NCBI RefSeq assembly: GCF_026041215.1
Contig: NZ_JAPEIQ010000021.1
Span: forward strand, 186,001 to 250,000
Direction: 5' to 3'
Origin: Hoyosella sp. YIM 151337
GTDB lineage: Bacteria > Actinomycetota > Actinomycetes > Mycobacteriales > Mycobacteriaceae
DNA: 64,000 nt
Made by a program: the position numbers and the translations under genes. The notes under the pieces are model-generated. The model did not search any database. It worked only from the letters and a program-made list of their open reading frames with translations, and was not told the DNA's origin. The stretch's first letter is position 1. Each line of letters begins with the position of its first letter. Positions 52,011 through 60,912 of this stretch are shown here, in pieces.

Positions 52011-53362
52011 GGGAACTCGAAGTATCGGGCCGACTCCCACTCGGAGAGCTCGGCGAACGGATCGCCGCCGGTGGTGTGGAACTGCATCCACTCCCAGCGC
52101 CGGGTGCCGACCCAGTAGTCGACGAACTCATCGCCGAGCTGCTCGCGCAGGATCAGGTCCGTCTCGAGCGCGGTGGCTGCCTTGGTGATCGTATCCGGCA
52201 GCCGCTCGAGGTCGGGCACACACCACGCCAGGTCGCTGACTGGCTCGGGTGGCTCGATTTCGCCGTCGAGGCCGGCGATCACACCGGCGAGAATCGCCGC
52301 TACCGCGAGGTACAGGTTCGCGTCGGCGCCGGGAACGCGGTACTCGAGGCGTGAGTACGCCGGGTGCCCGCACACTGCACGCACCGCGGTGCTCTTGTTG
52401 CTGATGCCCCACGTGACGGTGGTCGGCGGGCCGCTCAAATCGACCAGGCGGCGGTACGAAGTGATCTGCGGAAGCACGATCGACGTCGCGCCGCGCATCG
52501 TCGCGAGCAGCCCACCGACCGCATGCCGCATCGCATCTGATGGCCCGTCAGGGGCGTAGAACGCGTTGACCCCGTCGCGCTGCAGGGACAGATTGACGTG
52601 CGAGGCCTGTCCGTACCCTGCCGTCGGCTTCGCCATGAAGGTGACGGTGTGTCCGCGCTCGAAGGCTACCTCGCGCATCACCTGCCGGGCGCGAGCCCAT
52701 GCATCGCACACCGAGATCGGGTCCGCAGGGACCAGGTTGAGTTCAACCTGTCCTGCCGCGTCTTCGTCGCTCCACGCCTCCCATTCGATGCCGATCTCGT
52801 CGAGCCGACGCGCGACCGCCGACATGTAGTCGTTCCAGTCCTTCGACTTAGCAAGGTGATAGGCGGTGCCTGCGGAACCACCAAGCGGCGTCAGGTCACG
52901 ATATCCCTTGGCCCGGGCCTCGTGAATCGACTCCTGAAATAAGGTCGCCTCGATCTCGACTGCGACAGTGGCTGTGTAACCGCGTGATGCGAGTCGATCG
53001 ACCAGCTTCCGGGCAAGGTTGCGGGGACAGGTCCCCACCGGGGTGCCGTCCGCCTGCCAGTAGTCACCGATCACCGACTGCAGCCCCGGTTCCCACTGCA
53101 CCAGCGTCGACATGTCGGGCCGGAACTGCAGATCCGCGAGGTGGCCACGCCAGTCGGGGTAGGCGAATCCAAAGGTCGGCGCGTTCCCGAGGTCGAGGCC
53201 GAACAGCAGATCAGCGAAGGCGAAGCCCGAGCCAGCGCTCGCGGCGAATTTTTTGGGAGCGACGTTCTTTCCGAGGAAGCAGCCCTCGTGATTAGTGGCC
53301 TCGAGCCGGACCGTGTGGATGGCGGTCTCGAAATCCGTTGTAGTAGTGCTATTTTCAAACAT
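52007..53362 (-). CDS. Glutamine synthetase-like gamma-glutamyl-amine ligase
   Basis: A glutamine synthetase family protein of 451 residues. Metal and substrate residues sit in VAVEIEATLF, AAGQVELNLVPADP, GQASHVNLSL, SNKSTAVRAV and SRLEYRVPGADANLYLAVAAILAG. It lacks the adenylylation-site region of GlnA and is adjacent to a C26 hydrolase. This is typical of ligases that glutamylate amines (PuuA, IpuC, and the aniline-pathway AtdA1/TdnQ type) rather than ammonia. It overlaps the SCP2-like gene by 8 bp. The amine substrate is unknown. Confidence 0.85.
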   Translation of the reverse strand: MFENSTTTTDFETAIHTVRLEATNHEGCFLGKNVAPKKFAASAGSGFAFADLLFGLDLGNAPTFGFAYPDWRGHLADLQFRPDMSTLVQWEPGLQSVIGDYWQADGTPVGTCPRNLARKLVDRLASRGYTATVAVEIEATLFQESIHEARAKGYRDLTPLGGSAGTAYHLAKSKDWNDYMSAVARRLDEIGIEWEAWSDEDAAGQVELNLVPADPISVCDAWARARQVMREVAFERGHTVTFMAKPTAGYGQASHVNLSLQRDGVNAFYAPDGPSDAMRHAVGGLLATMRGATSIVLPQITSYRRLVDLSGPPTTVTWGISNKSTAVRAVCGHPAYSRLEYRVPGADANLYLAVAAILAGVIAGLDGEIEPPEPVSDLAWCVPDLERLPDTITKAATALETDLILREQLGDEFVDYWVGTRRWEWMQFHTTGGDPFAELSEWESARYFEFP

Positions 53363-54026
53363 CGTAGCGAGCCTTCCAGGATGCAGCGACCAGCACCGAC
53401 AGCTGCGAGAGTGTGCCCCGCACTCCGACCTGACCGGTGGACAGGGCAGCGATCAGGTCGTCGGTGCCCGTGAAGATTCCGGCCAACAGGTCCGGTGGGC
53501 CGGCGATCACATAGTGCGTCTCGCCGTCGCCGATCACCTGCTGGGCCAACCCGTCGGGGCCGTCTGCAATTGCAACGAGCACGTCGGGAACTCCCGGTAT
53601 CGTGCGAGCTGCGGCCCAGAATCTTTCCGCAGCGACCTGCCAGTCTGGCAGCGGCGGTGACAGCAGAGCCAGCACCGCTGTGGCGAGATGATCAGCACCA
53701 GCGCCGACTGGCTCCCCGACGAGGGCGAGCCGACCGTTCAGGTCGACGGTCAGGGTGAGGTCGGGCTCTACAAATACACCGCTCGACACCGCGATAACAC
53801 CGTTCGCGATGCTAATTGTCGCAGCTTGCGGGGTGTCGTGGGAGCGGACAGCGACGGTTCCTTCCACTCCCTCCAGGCCGGAGTCTGCACTGTTCGCGCG
53901 GACGGAGTCCCGAATCGTCCGGCCGAGCAGCCGGACGATTGGACTCGCATCGTCCTCGATCCGAACGCCGACCCCGCCGGGCGCGTCAGCCTCGCATGTC
54001 GCGGGACCGATCGTCGTTTCGGTCAT
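53355..54026 (-). CDS. SCP2-like sterol-carrier-domain protein
   Basis: A 223-residue protein with no signal peptide. The C-terminal half (VIAGPPDLLAGIFTGTDDLIAALSTGQVGVRGTLSQLSVLVAASW) looks like the SCP2 lipid-binding fold, in which a hydrophobic pocket holds acyl chains. The N-terminal half may be a second, diverged copy of it (IANGVIAVSSGVFVEPDLTLTVDLNGRLALVGEPVGAGAD). It leads the unit with the glutamylating ligase and C26 hydrolase and starts 80 bp from operator 4. It could bind a hydrophobic amine or CoA intermediate. The family assignment is tentative. Confidence 0.55.
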   Translation of the reverse strand: MTETTIGPATCEADAPGGVGVRIEDDASPIVRLLGRTIRDSVRANSADSGLEGVEGTVAVRSHDTPQAATISIANGVIAVSSGVFVEPDLTLTVDLNGRLALVGEPVGAGADHLATAVLALLSPPLPDWQVAAERFWAAARTIPGVPDVLVAIADGPDGLAQQVIGDGETHYVIAGPPDLLAGIFTGTDDLIAALSTGQVGVRGTLSQLSVLVAASWKARYDV

Positions 54027-54105
54027 CCTTCTATCCTTTCGATTTCGGCGAGATCGTGTGCGCGGTACACCGTGAGCAGATCCCGGAATGGAACGGGAAT
54101 TATGT

Positions 54106-54138
54106 GGTCATTCGTCTTGGTCATGTGACTATGATGGT
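54106..54138 (+). promoter_or_regulatory. Catabolic-island operator/promoter, site 4
   Basis: The decamers GTCATTCGTC (54107-54116) and GTCATGTGAC (54120-54129) start 13 bp apart and are followed by a -10-like TATGAT (54130-54135). Match to site 1 is 28 of 33. It lies between the SCP2-like unit (minus) and the esterase gene (plus, ATG 44 bp downstream). Confidence 0.75.
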
Positions 54139-54181
54139 GAGGCACAGATCACTTCTTGTCAACGACTCGTGAGGTCCTGAG

Positions 54182-55147
54182 ATGAACGACGACGCTCCCG
54201 CTTGGCGAAACCTGCTGGACGACAACGCGAAAGCCGTGGCCCAGATGATCAACCGGGTTCTGCGGAAACCCATACACGAGTTGGGGGCCGAGCAGGCTCG
54301 CGCACTCCTGAACACAGGCACGACCACCGAACCCATCACCCCGCTGGACCATGTCGAACAACTGACCGTGCCGACCCGGGCTGGCTCGATCCCGGCTCGC
54401 CTCTACCGCGCGGACGGCGCCCGCGCCGACAGCGTCAGTCCTTGTCTCGTCTACCTGCATGGTGGTGGTTTCGTCCTGGGCACCCTGGACGGAGCCGACG
54501 AGCTGTGCCGAGCGATCGCCGCTGGATCCGGCTGGACGGTCGTGTCCCTGGACTACCGTCTTGCTCCTGAGAACCCCTACCCGGCAGCACTGGAAGACTG
54601 CCTCGACGCCTACGCTTGGCTGCTCAGGACTGCACAGACGCTCGGGATCGATCCCGCACAGATCGCAGTTGGGGGCGACTCCGCAGGTGGCAATCTCGCC
54701 GCCGCCCTGTGCCTGCACCGGCGCGACGAAGACAGCCCCCTGCCTGTGACGCAGGTGCTCGCCTACCCCGCCGTCGACGGAACGTTCGTCGCGCGCTCAT
54801 GGTCGGAATTCGCCGACGCGCCGCTGCTGAGCACTGCGGATGCGCGCTGGCTCTGGGATCAATATGTTGGCCCAGGGCACCGCACGGACGATCACCTCGC
54901 GGCGCCCATGCGCGCCGAGTCGCTGCGCGGCCTGCCGCCTGCCCTGATTCTGACGGCGGCGGTCGATCCCATCCGAGACGACGCCGAGGCGTACGCGGCA
55001 CGCCTGCGGCACGACGGCGTCGACGTCTCGCTGACCAGGTACGCCGGCGTCTTCCACGGCTTCCTCACCGAGGTCGGTGTATTCGCGCAGACGAAGCAGG
55101 CGATCGACGAGGTGTGCGCGCATCTGCGTGCGGTGGCGAATGCTTAA
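54182..55147 (+). CDS. Alpha/beta hydrolase of the hormone-sensitive-lipase family
   Basis: An esterase or lipase of 321 residues. The oxyanion motif is YLHGGGFVLG, the nucleophile motif is VGGDSAGGNLAAAL, the Asp is in DPIRDDAE and the His is in GVFHGF. All triad residues are present. This family includes lactone and ester hydrolases that follow Baeyer-Villiger monooxygenases, so it is a candidate for opening the ester made in the island. The ATG follows GTGAGGTCC and the gene is directly downstream of operator 4. Confidence 0.9.
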   Translation: MNDDAPAWRNLLDDNAKAVAQMINRVLRKPIHELGAEQARALLNTGTTTEPITPLDHVEQLTVPTRAGSIPARLYRADGARADSVSPCLVYLHGGGFVLGTLDGADELCRAIAAGSGWTVVSLDYRLAPENPYPAALEDCLDAYAWLLRTAQTLGIDPAQIAVGGDSAGGNLAAALCLHRRDEDSPLPVTQVLAYPAVDGTFVARSWSEFADAPLLSTADARWLWDQYVGPGHRTDDHLAAPMRAESLRGLPPALILTAAVDPIRDDAEAYAARLRHDGVDVSLTRYAGVFHGFLTEVGVFAQTKQAIDEVCAHLRAVANA

Positions 55148-55215
55148 CGACCGTTCAATCCCGGCGACTCTGCCAGTGGCGTTCGGCTCGACCTGCTTTG
55201 AAAGTAGAATCGAGC

Positions 55216-57690
55216 ATGACCGCCCGTGATCGGGAGAAAGAGACTCGCCGCGGCCTGCAGGATGGCGGTGATGACATGACGCTGCGCAGCCCCCGGGGTG
55301 GCTACTCGCCATCAACTGCGACTCGCCGCAAACTCGGGCCGCCGACTGCCACGACGAAGTTCCGGCCGCCGACAGCGCGCCGGACTCTTGTCGACCGCAG
55401 CAGGCTTCTTCACAGTCCCGGCGACCAGTGGCGCCGGCTCATCCTGATCCATGCGCCCGCCGGCTTCGGCAAGACCACGCTGGCAACCCAGTGGTGCCGC
55501 ACCCTCGAAGCCCGGGGCGCTGTATGGACCTGGTTAAGCGTCGATCCGGATGACAACAATCCTGTGTGGTTCCTCGCCCACCTGATTGAAGCCATACAGA
55601 AGGTGAAGCCGGCGCTGGCGATCGGCCTGGCAGAAATCCTCGAGGAGAACGGCGAAGAGGCCGAGCGGTACGTTCTGACTTCCCTCATCAACCAGATCCA
55701 CGAGAACGGTGAACACCTCGCTGTCGTCCTCGACGACTGGCACGCGGTGACCTCGCCGCAGACAGTCTCCGCTGTCGAGTATCTCCTCGATTACGGTTGT
55801 CACCATCTGACGCTGATCGTGACGAGCCGGTCCCGGTCTGGTCTTCCACTTGGACGCATGCGCATGCACGACGAACTCATCGAGATCAGCGCCAGCGAGC
55901 TCCGTTTCAGTGTGGACGAAACTCAGAAGTTCCTGGCGGCCGCGGGTGCTGCGGAGTTGTCCGATAGGGACGCTGAGTCCCTATGTTCCACCACTGATGG
56001 CTGGGTTGCTGCGCTACAGCTCGCGTCGCTTTCACTGCGCGATAAGGGCGACGCCGCAGAGTTGATCAGCCATCTTTCGGGTCACCATCGCGCGATCGCG
56101 GGCTACCTGACTGAGAACGTACTCAGCAACCTAGATCGCCGCATTCTCGATTTCATGCTGGCGATTTCGATCACAGACCGGATTTGCGGCTCCCTCGCAG
56201 GAGCGTTGAGCGGCATCGCACACGGTCAGCTTTTGCTGGAGGACCTCGAGCGGAAAGATTTGTTTTTGTACGCCCTCGATGAGGAGCGGCGCTGGTTCCG
56301 CTTCCATCATCTTTTCGCGGATTTCTTGCGGCGACGCCTTGAGCGTGACTATCCAGGACGAACCACTGAATTGCATCGGCGGGCCCAGGCGTGGTTTTCG
56401 GAGAATGGGATGCTCCGTGAGGCTGTCCACCACGCACTCGCTGCAGGCGATGAAAACCACGCCGTTTCACTGGTGGAGCGATTCGGGACGGACATCATCG
56501 AACATTCACAAATGGCGACTTTACTCGGCCTTGTAAACAAGCTTCCGGCAGGTCCCGTTGCAGCGAGCCCGCGGTTGCAAATCGACCTCGCGTGGGCACA
56601 CGTGCTTTTGCACCACCCCATTAAGCCGCTGGGCTCCGTATTTGACACCTTTGACGCAGCTCTTGCAAACCAACCCCTATCGAACGACGAACGGGAGGCC
56701 CTCAGCCTCGAAGCTGCGCTCGTGAAAGACATCGAAGCGGCATTCGCCGACCGCATGCCGGAGCTTGGTGAGAGTGCCGAGCGCTGCCTGGAAAAGGCAG
56801 AAAAGCTGCGGCCGTTTGTTGTCGCTGCAGCCGCAAATGTCGCGACGTTCAGAGCCTTCTACAGGTGTGACTTCACTGGCGCACGCAAGTGGCAGGATTG
56901 GGTGCAGCCGTATTTCCGGCAGATGACGGGACCATTTAGTGAGGTGTACGGGCATTGCCTCGCCGGGATGGCCGCGCAGGAACAACTCGATATCAACGCG
57001 GCTGAGTGGCATTTCCGGACCGCGCTGCGGGTTGCGCTACAGGGTCAAGGCGGCGCGACTTCCCACGCGGCGCGACTTGCGGGTGCGGTTCTTGGGGACC
57101 TTCTCTATGAGAAGGGCGAGATCGAAGAAGCCGAGAAGCTGCTCGATGACAGCTACAAGCTCGGCCCAGAAGGCGGCCTTGTGCATTTCATGCTTGCGAC
57201 GTACGGCACCGGGGCGCGTATCAAGCTGCTGCACAACGATGTTGATGCTGCGCAGCGTTGCCTCGACGAGGGCGCACGGATTGCGCAAACGCTGTCCCTG
57301 CCGAGGTTAGCGGCGCGTATTGAGAACGAGGAAGTTCGGGCGCGTCTGCATGTGGGGGAGTTGCCCGCGCCAGCTGATGGTAGTGCGAATGACTCCGAGA
57401 TCGCCGTTCTCACCGGGGAACTCGCACTCGACTCGGCACTCCGGAAAGCCATACAGGTGGGCTCACCTGAACAACGCGACGCGGCGTGCCGACGGGCTGC
57501 AGCGCTGGTCCGCGAACTCGAGAAAGCGCAGCGTCCACGCGCACTTCTCAAAGCTCAGCTTCTGCACGCGACATGCCTGCAGGCAGTCGGCCAGACCGCC
57601 GAAGCTGACGCTGTACTAGCTCCCGCTGCTCGGCAGTGCACTGAATTGGGGCTTGTACAGCTCCTTAGGGACGACGGGCCACCGAGCTAA
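55216..57690 (+). CDS. MalT-like STAND ATPase without LuxR HTH domain
   Basis: A large signal-transduction ATPase of 824 residues, as in MalT/LAL regulators. It has an N-terminal linker (TKFRPPTARRTLVDRSRLL), Walker A (IHAPAGFGKTTLATQW, about residues 77-92), Walker B (LAVVLDDWHAV), and winged-helix and TPR-like helical repeats to the end. In relatives the region ending in a block such as LGLVRPFLDEGP is followed by about 70 residues with a LuxR-type HTH. Here the protein stops at LGLVQLLRDDGPPS and no HTH is found in any frame up to 57876. It may be truncated or act through protein contacts. ATG 55276 is an alternative start. Confidence 0.75.
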   Translation: MTARDREKETRRGLQDGGDDMTLRSPRGGYSPSTATRRKLGPPTATTKFRPPTARRTLVDRSRLLHSPGDQWRRLILIHAPAGFGKTTLATQWCRTLEARGAVWTWLSVDPDDNNPVWFLAHLIEAIQKVKPALAIGLAEILEENGEEAERYVLTSLINQIHENGEHLAVVLDDWHAVTSPQTVSAVEYLLDYGCHHLTLIVTSRSRSGLPLGRMRMHDELIEISASELRFSVDETQKFLAAAGAAELSDRDAESLCSTTDGWVAALQLASLSLRDKGDAAELISHLSGHHRAIAGYLTENVLSNLDRRILDFMLAISITDRICGSLAGALSGIAHGQLLLEDLERKDLFLYALDEERRWFRFHHLFADFLRRRLERDYPGRTTELHRRAQAWFSENGMLREAVHHALAAGDENHAVSLVERFGTDIIEHSQMATLLGLVNKLPAGPVAASPRLQIDLAWAHVLLHHPIKPLGSVFDTFDAALANQPLSNDEREALSLEAALVKDIEAAFADRMPELGESAERCLEKAEKLRPFVVAAAANVATFRAFYRCDFTGARKWQDWVQPYFRQMTGPFSEVYGHCLAGMAAQEQLDINAAEWHFRTALRVALQGQGGATSHAARLAGAVLGDLLYEKGEIEEAEKLLDDSYKLGPEGGLVHFMLATYGTGARIKLLHNDVDAAQRCLDEGARIAQTLSLPRLAARIENEEVRARLHVGELPAPADGSANDSEIAVLTGELALDSALRKAIQVGSPEQRDAACRRAAALVRELEKAQRPRALLKAQLLHATCLQAVGQTAEADAVLAPAARQCTELGLVQLLRDDGPPS

Positions 57691-57693
57691 TAG

Positions 57694-57718
57694 TTCCGGC
57701 TCACTGACAGCGCCGGAA
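57694..57718 (+). terminator. Hairpin after the MalT-like gene
   Basis: A perfect 7-bp stem TTCCGGC/GCCGGAA (57694-57700 with 57712-57718) with an 11-base loop starts 4 bases after the stop codon. No U tract follows. Likely a transcript end. Confidence 0.4.
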
Positions 57719-57823
57719 ACGCTCCAGCAACAGCCCGATCTCAGCCTTCCGGCGCTAAATGCAACGATCCGTATTGGCGCTCGGCGTCACATCAACGGTC
57801 TTAGCGGGACACCTTGCGAGTAC

Positions 57824-57860
57824 ACCATTCGGTCTACTATGCTCCAGTAAACCAACCGGT
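57824..57860. promoter_or_regulatory. Paired TetR-type operator boxes upstream of the OYE fusion gene
   Basis: Two boxes, ACCATTCGGT (57824-57833, followed by CTACTAT) and ACCAACCGGT (57851-57860, followed by ATACC), resemble the box ACCGATCGTT at 60230-60239 in front of the TetR gene, which is flanked by TATACC and TCTACTAT. The shared flanks suggest one regulator binds all three. Confidence 0.5.
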
Positions 57861-57876
57861 ATACCTGGAGGCTCGT

Positions 57877-59625
57877 ATGGCACAGCGCCGTGCTGACACC
57901 AATTCCACCACCGCGAGCGTCGCCGTACTCGGCCACTCGCTGAGCGACCCGCTCCCGCTGCCATGTGGCCAAGTACTCTCCAACCGGCTGATGAAAGCCG
58001 CTCTCAGCGAAGGGCTGGCCAATTCGGCACACGATCCCGACCCTCGCCTCGAGCGTCTATACACCCGCTGGGGCACAGGCGGTTTCGGTCTTCTTGTCAC
58101 CGGAAACGTCATGGTTGACCGCGCCCAATTGGGTGAACCTGGAAACGTCGTTGTCGACAGCCGAACCGACATTGACGCGCTCGCCCGGTGGGCGAAATCC
58201 GCACAAGATGGCGGCACTACGGTGTGGATGCAGATTAATCATCCCGGCCGCCAGGCTAATCCCCTTGCCTCGAACAGCCGCCCTGTGGCACCGTCGGCAA
58301 TCGCACCAAACTTGCCAGGCGTACCGGTACCCCGCGCTTTGACGCACACTGAAATTGAAGACATCATCGAACGCTTCGCGCGCGTGGCACACATAGCCGA
58401 AACCGCCGGTTTCAACGGCGTCCAGATACACGGTGCACACGGATACCTCGTGTCCCAGTTCCTGTCGCCGCTGGCCAACCAGCGCGACGACGAGTGGGGC
58501 GGTGACACCACGCGGCGCATGCGCTTCGCGCTTGAGATTGTCCGGCATATCCGGGCCGCGGTCAGCCCGGGATTTGCTGTCGGGATCAAGCTGAATTCCG
58601 CAGATTTTCAGCGCGGCGGGTTCACCGAAGAGGAATCGAGGCTCGTCACCGAGCGGCTCGCCGCCGAAGGTACCGACCTGATCGAGATCAGCGGTGGCAG
58701 TTACGAATCCCCCGCGATGATGGGACGCCCGAGGACCGTCGCTGAAAGCACGCGGGCACGCGAAGCATACTTCCTGGAATACGCGCGCACAGTTCGCGAT
58801 GTGACCGTTGGTGTGCCACTTGCCGTCACGGGCGGCTTCCGGACATTCGCGGGCATGAACGCGGCAATCAGCAGCGGAGACTGCGACGTCGTGGGCATCG
58901 GCCGTCCCGCCGCGGTCCTGCCTGACGCTGCTGCGCTTCTGCTGGAGCAGCGCAGCGACCGCCTCGACTCCCCACAAGTCACGCTTGGTGTACCCCGACG
59001 GCTCGCAACAGGGCCGTTGAAGGCTCTCGATGGCGCACTCGATCTCCAGTGGCACACCGATCAGTTACACCGACTCGGCGCGGGCTCGGATAGCGATCCG
59101 AACCGCGCAAAGTGGCGCACGGTCGTGACAATGGTGCAGCGCAATGGACTCGACGCGTTCCGTTCACGGCGTTCTGCAGCTCCGGTTGGGACCGCACGAG
59201 ATAAGACGCTGCGCAAATTCAAGTTCGAGCGTGCCGTCGGGCGATACGTGGCAAACCCCGCCGTCCGCGTACTCAACAACCTCGGACTGCGTACCTCATT
59301 GGCCACCGAGATTGAAACTACTGGCCGAAAAACTGGCGCGCTACGCCGAGTGCCCGTCTCCGCAGTCTTCGATAGGGACGGGGCATGGGTCATCTCTCAG
59401 CACGGAAAGCGCTCGGGGTGGGGGCTCAACATCACGGCGAATCCAGCGGTCCGAATTCGGCAAGGCAACCGGTGGCGCACCGGCGTCGCAAAATTCCAGC
59501 CAGATGATGACGTCCGTGCGCGCGCACGAACATTCGGGCCTAAAGCGCTCGCGAACATTACGGCCGCTGGTTTTCAGGCGCTGCAGAGCACACCGATCTC
59601 GGTACGAATCACGTTTACTGATTAG
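57877..59625 (+). CDS. Old Yellow Enzyme fused to a Ddn-like F420/FMN split-barrel domain
   Basis: A two-domain reductase of 582 residues. Residues about 20-390 are an OYE-type FMN TIM barrel (LSNRLMKAALSEGLA, WMQINHPGRQ, GVQIHGAHGYLVSQFLSPLANQRDDEWGG, VGIGRPAAVLPD). Residues about 455-575 match the deazaflavin-dependent nitroreductase (Ddn/DUF385) family (RYVANPAVRVLNNLGL, IETTGRKTGALRRVPV, WVISQHGKRSGWGLNITANPAVRI). Such a fusion could pass hydride between flavin systems or reduce one substrate twice. ATG 57877 follows CTGGAGG. It overlaps the convergent TetR gene by 11 bp. Confidence 0.85.
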   Translation: MAQRRADTNSTTASVAVLGHSLSDPLPLPCGQVLSNRLMKAALSEGLANSAHDPDPRLERLYTRWGTGGFGLLVTGNVMVDRAQLGEPGNVVVDSRTDIDALARWAKSAQDGGTTVWMQINHPGRQANPLASNSRPVAPSAIAPNLPGVPVPRALTHTEIEDIIERFARVAHIAETAGFNGVQIHGAHGYLVSQFLSPLANQRDDEWGGDTTRRMRFALEIVRHIRAAVSPGFAVGIKLNSADFQRGGFTEEESRLVTERLAAEGTDLIEISGGSYESPAMMGRPRTVAESTRAREAYFLEYARTVRDVTVGVPLAVTGGFRTFAGMNAAISSGDCDVVGIGRPAAVLPDAAALLLEQRSDRLDSPQVTLGVPRRLATGPLKALDGALDLQWHTDQLHRLGAGSDSDPNRAKWRTVVTMVQRNGLDAFRSRRSAAPVGTARDKTLRKFKFERAVGRYVANPAVRVLNNLGLRTSLATEIETTGRKTGALRRVPVSAVFDRDGAWVISQHGKRSGWGLNITANPAVRIRQGNRWRTGVAKFQPDDDVRARARTFGPKALANITAAGFQALQSTPISVRITFTD

Positions 59626-60184
59626 CGGGCAGTTGCTGCTCGATCAGCGTGGCGATCTGACGGCTGGTGCGCTCAAGCGGTGCTGTCGATTGTGCGGCGA
59701 GCGACATTATGACCGCCCCCTCAACCGCCGCGATGATCGTGGTGGCGAGTGCCTGTGCGTCCGCGTTCGGCACGCCTTCCTGCTCCAGGCGGGTGGTGAG
59801 GATTTCCTCCCACTCGTGAAAGGCGTCCCCCGCCGCGTCCGCCGCGGCGGGGGCTTCCGAGCGGCCAAGTGTCGCGGCCACGATAGGGCAGCCCGCCGTG
59901 AACCCGCTTTCTGACAGCACGTGTTTCCAGGTGTCGATGAAGGCACCGAACGCCTCGTCGACAGTGCGCTTGCCGACGAAAGATCTGATGAGGTCAGCTG
60001 TCGCGGCACCCGCAGAACCGACTGCGTTCGTGACGAGTTCCGCCTTCCCACCGGGAAAGTTGAGGTAGATCGTACGCCGCGATCGGCCGCTGTGCTCGAT
60101 GAGTTCCGCAAGCCCGGTCCCCGCGACGCCGTGGCGGCGCACCAGGTCGATGGCGGCGGCGATAAGGCTTTCACGTGCCTGCAC
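59615..60184 (-). CDS. TetR-family regulator next to the OYE fusion gene
   Basis: A TetR regulator of 189 residues. The HTH is RESLIAAAIDLVRRHGVAGTGLAELIEHSGRSRRTIYLNFPGGKAELV. The ligand domain contains TWKHVLSESGFTAGCPIVAATLG, a block common in the YxaF/LmrA-type group with a C-terminal TetR_C domain. The GTG at 60184 is chosen because GGAAGGAG lies at the right distance; a GTG at 60220 has none. The convergent OYE gene is the likely target, given shared operator boxes at 57824, 57851 and 60230. Confidence 0.85.
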   Translation of the reverse strand: MQARESLIAAAIDLVRRHGVAGTGLAELIEHSGRSRRTIYLNFPGGKAELVTNAVGSAGAATADLIRSFVGKRTVDEAFGAFIDTWKHVLSESGFTAGCPIVAATLGRSEAPAAADAAGDAFHEWEEILTTRLEQEGVPNADAQALATTIIAAVEGAVIMSLAAQSTAPLERTSRQIATLIEQQLPANQ

Positions 60185-60229
60185 TTGATCTCCTTCCGCC
60201 CGATCACAGCTGACCGACACGTCAAGTAT

Positions 60230-60239
60230 ACCGATCGTT
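60230..60239. promoter_or_regulatory. TetR operator box upstream of its own gene
   Basis: ACCGATCGTT is one base from the palindrome ACCGATCGGT and is flanked by TAT and CTA, extending the symmetry. It lies 46 bp upstream of the TetR GTG start, in a place suited to autoregulation. Confidence 0.5.
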
Positions 60240-60332
60240 CTACTATCTGTGCACTCAGCCTTCGCTCACGCTCTCGCACCATGGCGCACCCGTGTGCGAA
60301 ACTGTGCCGATAGGTAGTGGAGGTGTGATCCG

Positions 60333-60912
60333 ATGTCGGCAATTAAGGATGTGCTTGCCCGGTACAACGTGGGTTTGACGGAGCAAGTTTTTGGCGGGCG
60401 AGCTGGACGCAGCGCTGCGCTCGCTTCAGCATCCTGGCTCCGCGCCGCTCTCCGCTCACGAACTGGACTACCTCAGCAAGCAAGCTGGTGCGGGTACCGA
60501 TGAGGTGCTGGCGCAATGGGATCCCGTGGACGAGCAGCATCGGCACACCGTCGCCGTCGCCAGCTCTATTAAGGATCTCGTTGCCAGTTCCCTGAGCCGG
60601 ACGCAGGCAGCGCAGCAGCTAGGGGTCGACCCGTCGGGGATTTCACGCCGCATCCACGAGGATGCCCTGTGGTCGTTCAAAGTGGGTTCACGGCTCCGCA
60701 TTCCAAGTTGGCAGTTCGCTGGGAACGCCTTACTTCCAGGGCTGGCTGAGATCGTTGCGGCGATCCCGGATGATGCGCACCCCCTCGATATCGCCGCGAT
60801 GATGACCAGCCCGCACGAATTTATCGATGGCCACACGCCAGCGCAGTGGCTTGCTGCTGGCCGCGACCCGGGCGCCATCGTCAGCATGATTGAAGACTTC
60901 GATCGGTGGTAA
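60333..60912 (+). pseudogene. Antitoxin of a RES-type toxin-antitoxin pair, single-base frame break
   Basis: The reading frame starts at ATG 60333 after GGAGG (MSAIKDVLARYNVGLTEQVF) and continues in the next frame with AGELDAALRSLQHPG. The frames join if one T is removed from the T5 run at 60388-60392 (giving QVLAGELD). The rest is an HTH protein (SSLSRTQAAQQLGVDPSGISRRIHEDALWSF) with the C-terminal MbcA/ParS/Xre-like block HTPAQWLAAGRDPGAIVSMI. If the break is real, translation could still start at TTG 60391, giving 173 residues with the HTH intact. The toxin remnant overlaps its end. Confidence 0.7.

Noticed and set aside
54616-55215. In-frame 200-residue N-terminal extension of the MalT-like protein
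   Set aside because: It overlaps the esterase gene out of frame and has shadow-type Arg/Pro-rich composition. The family start fits near 55216 or 55276.
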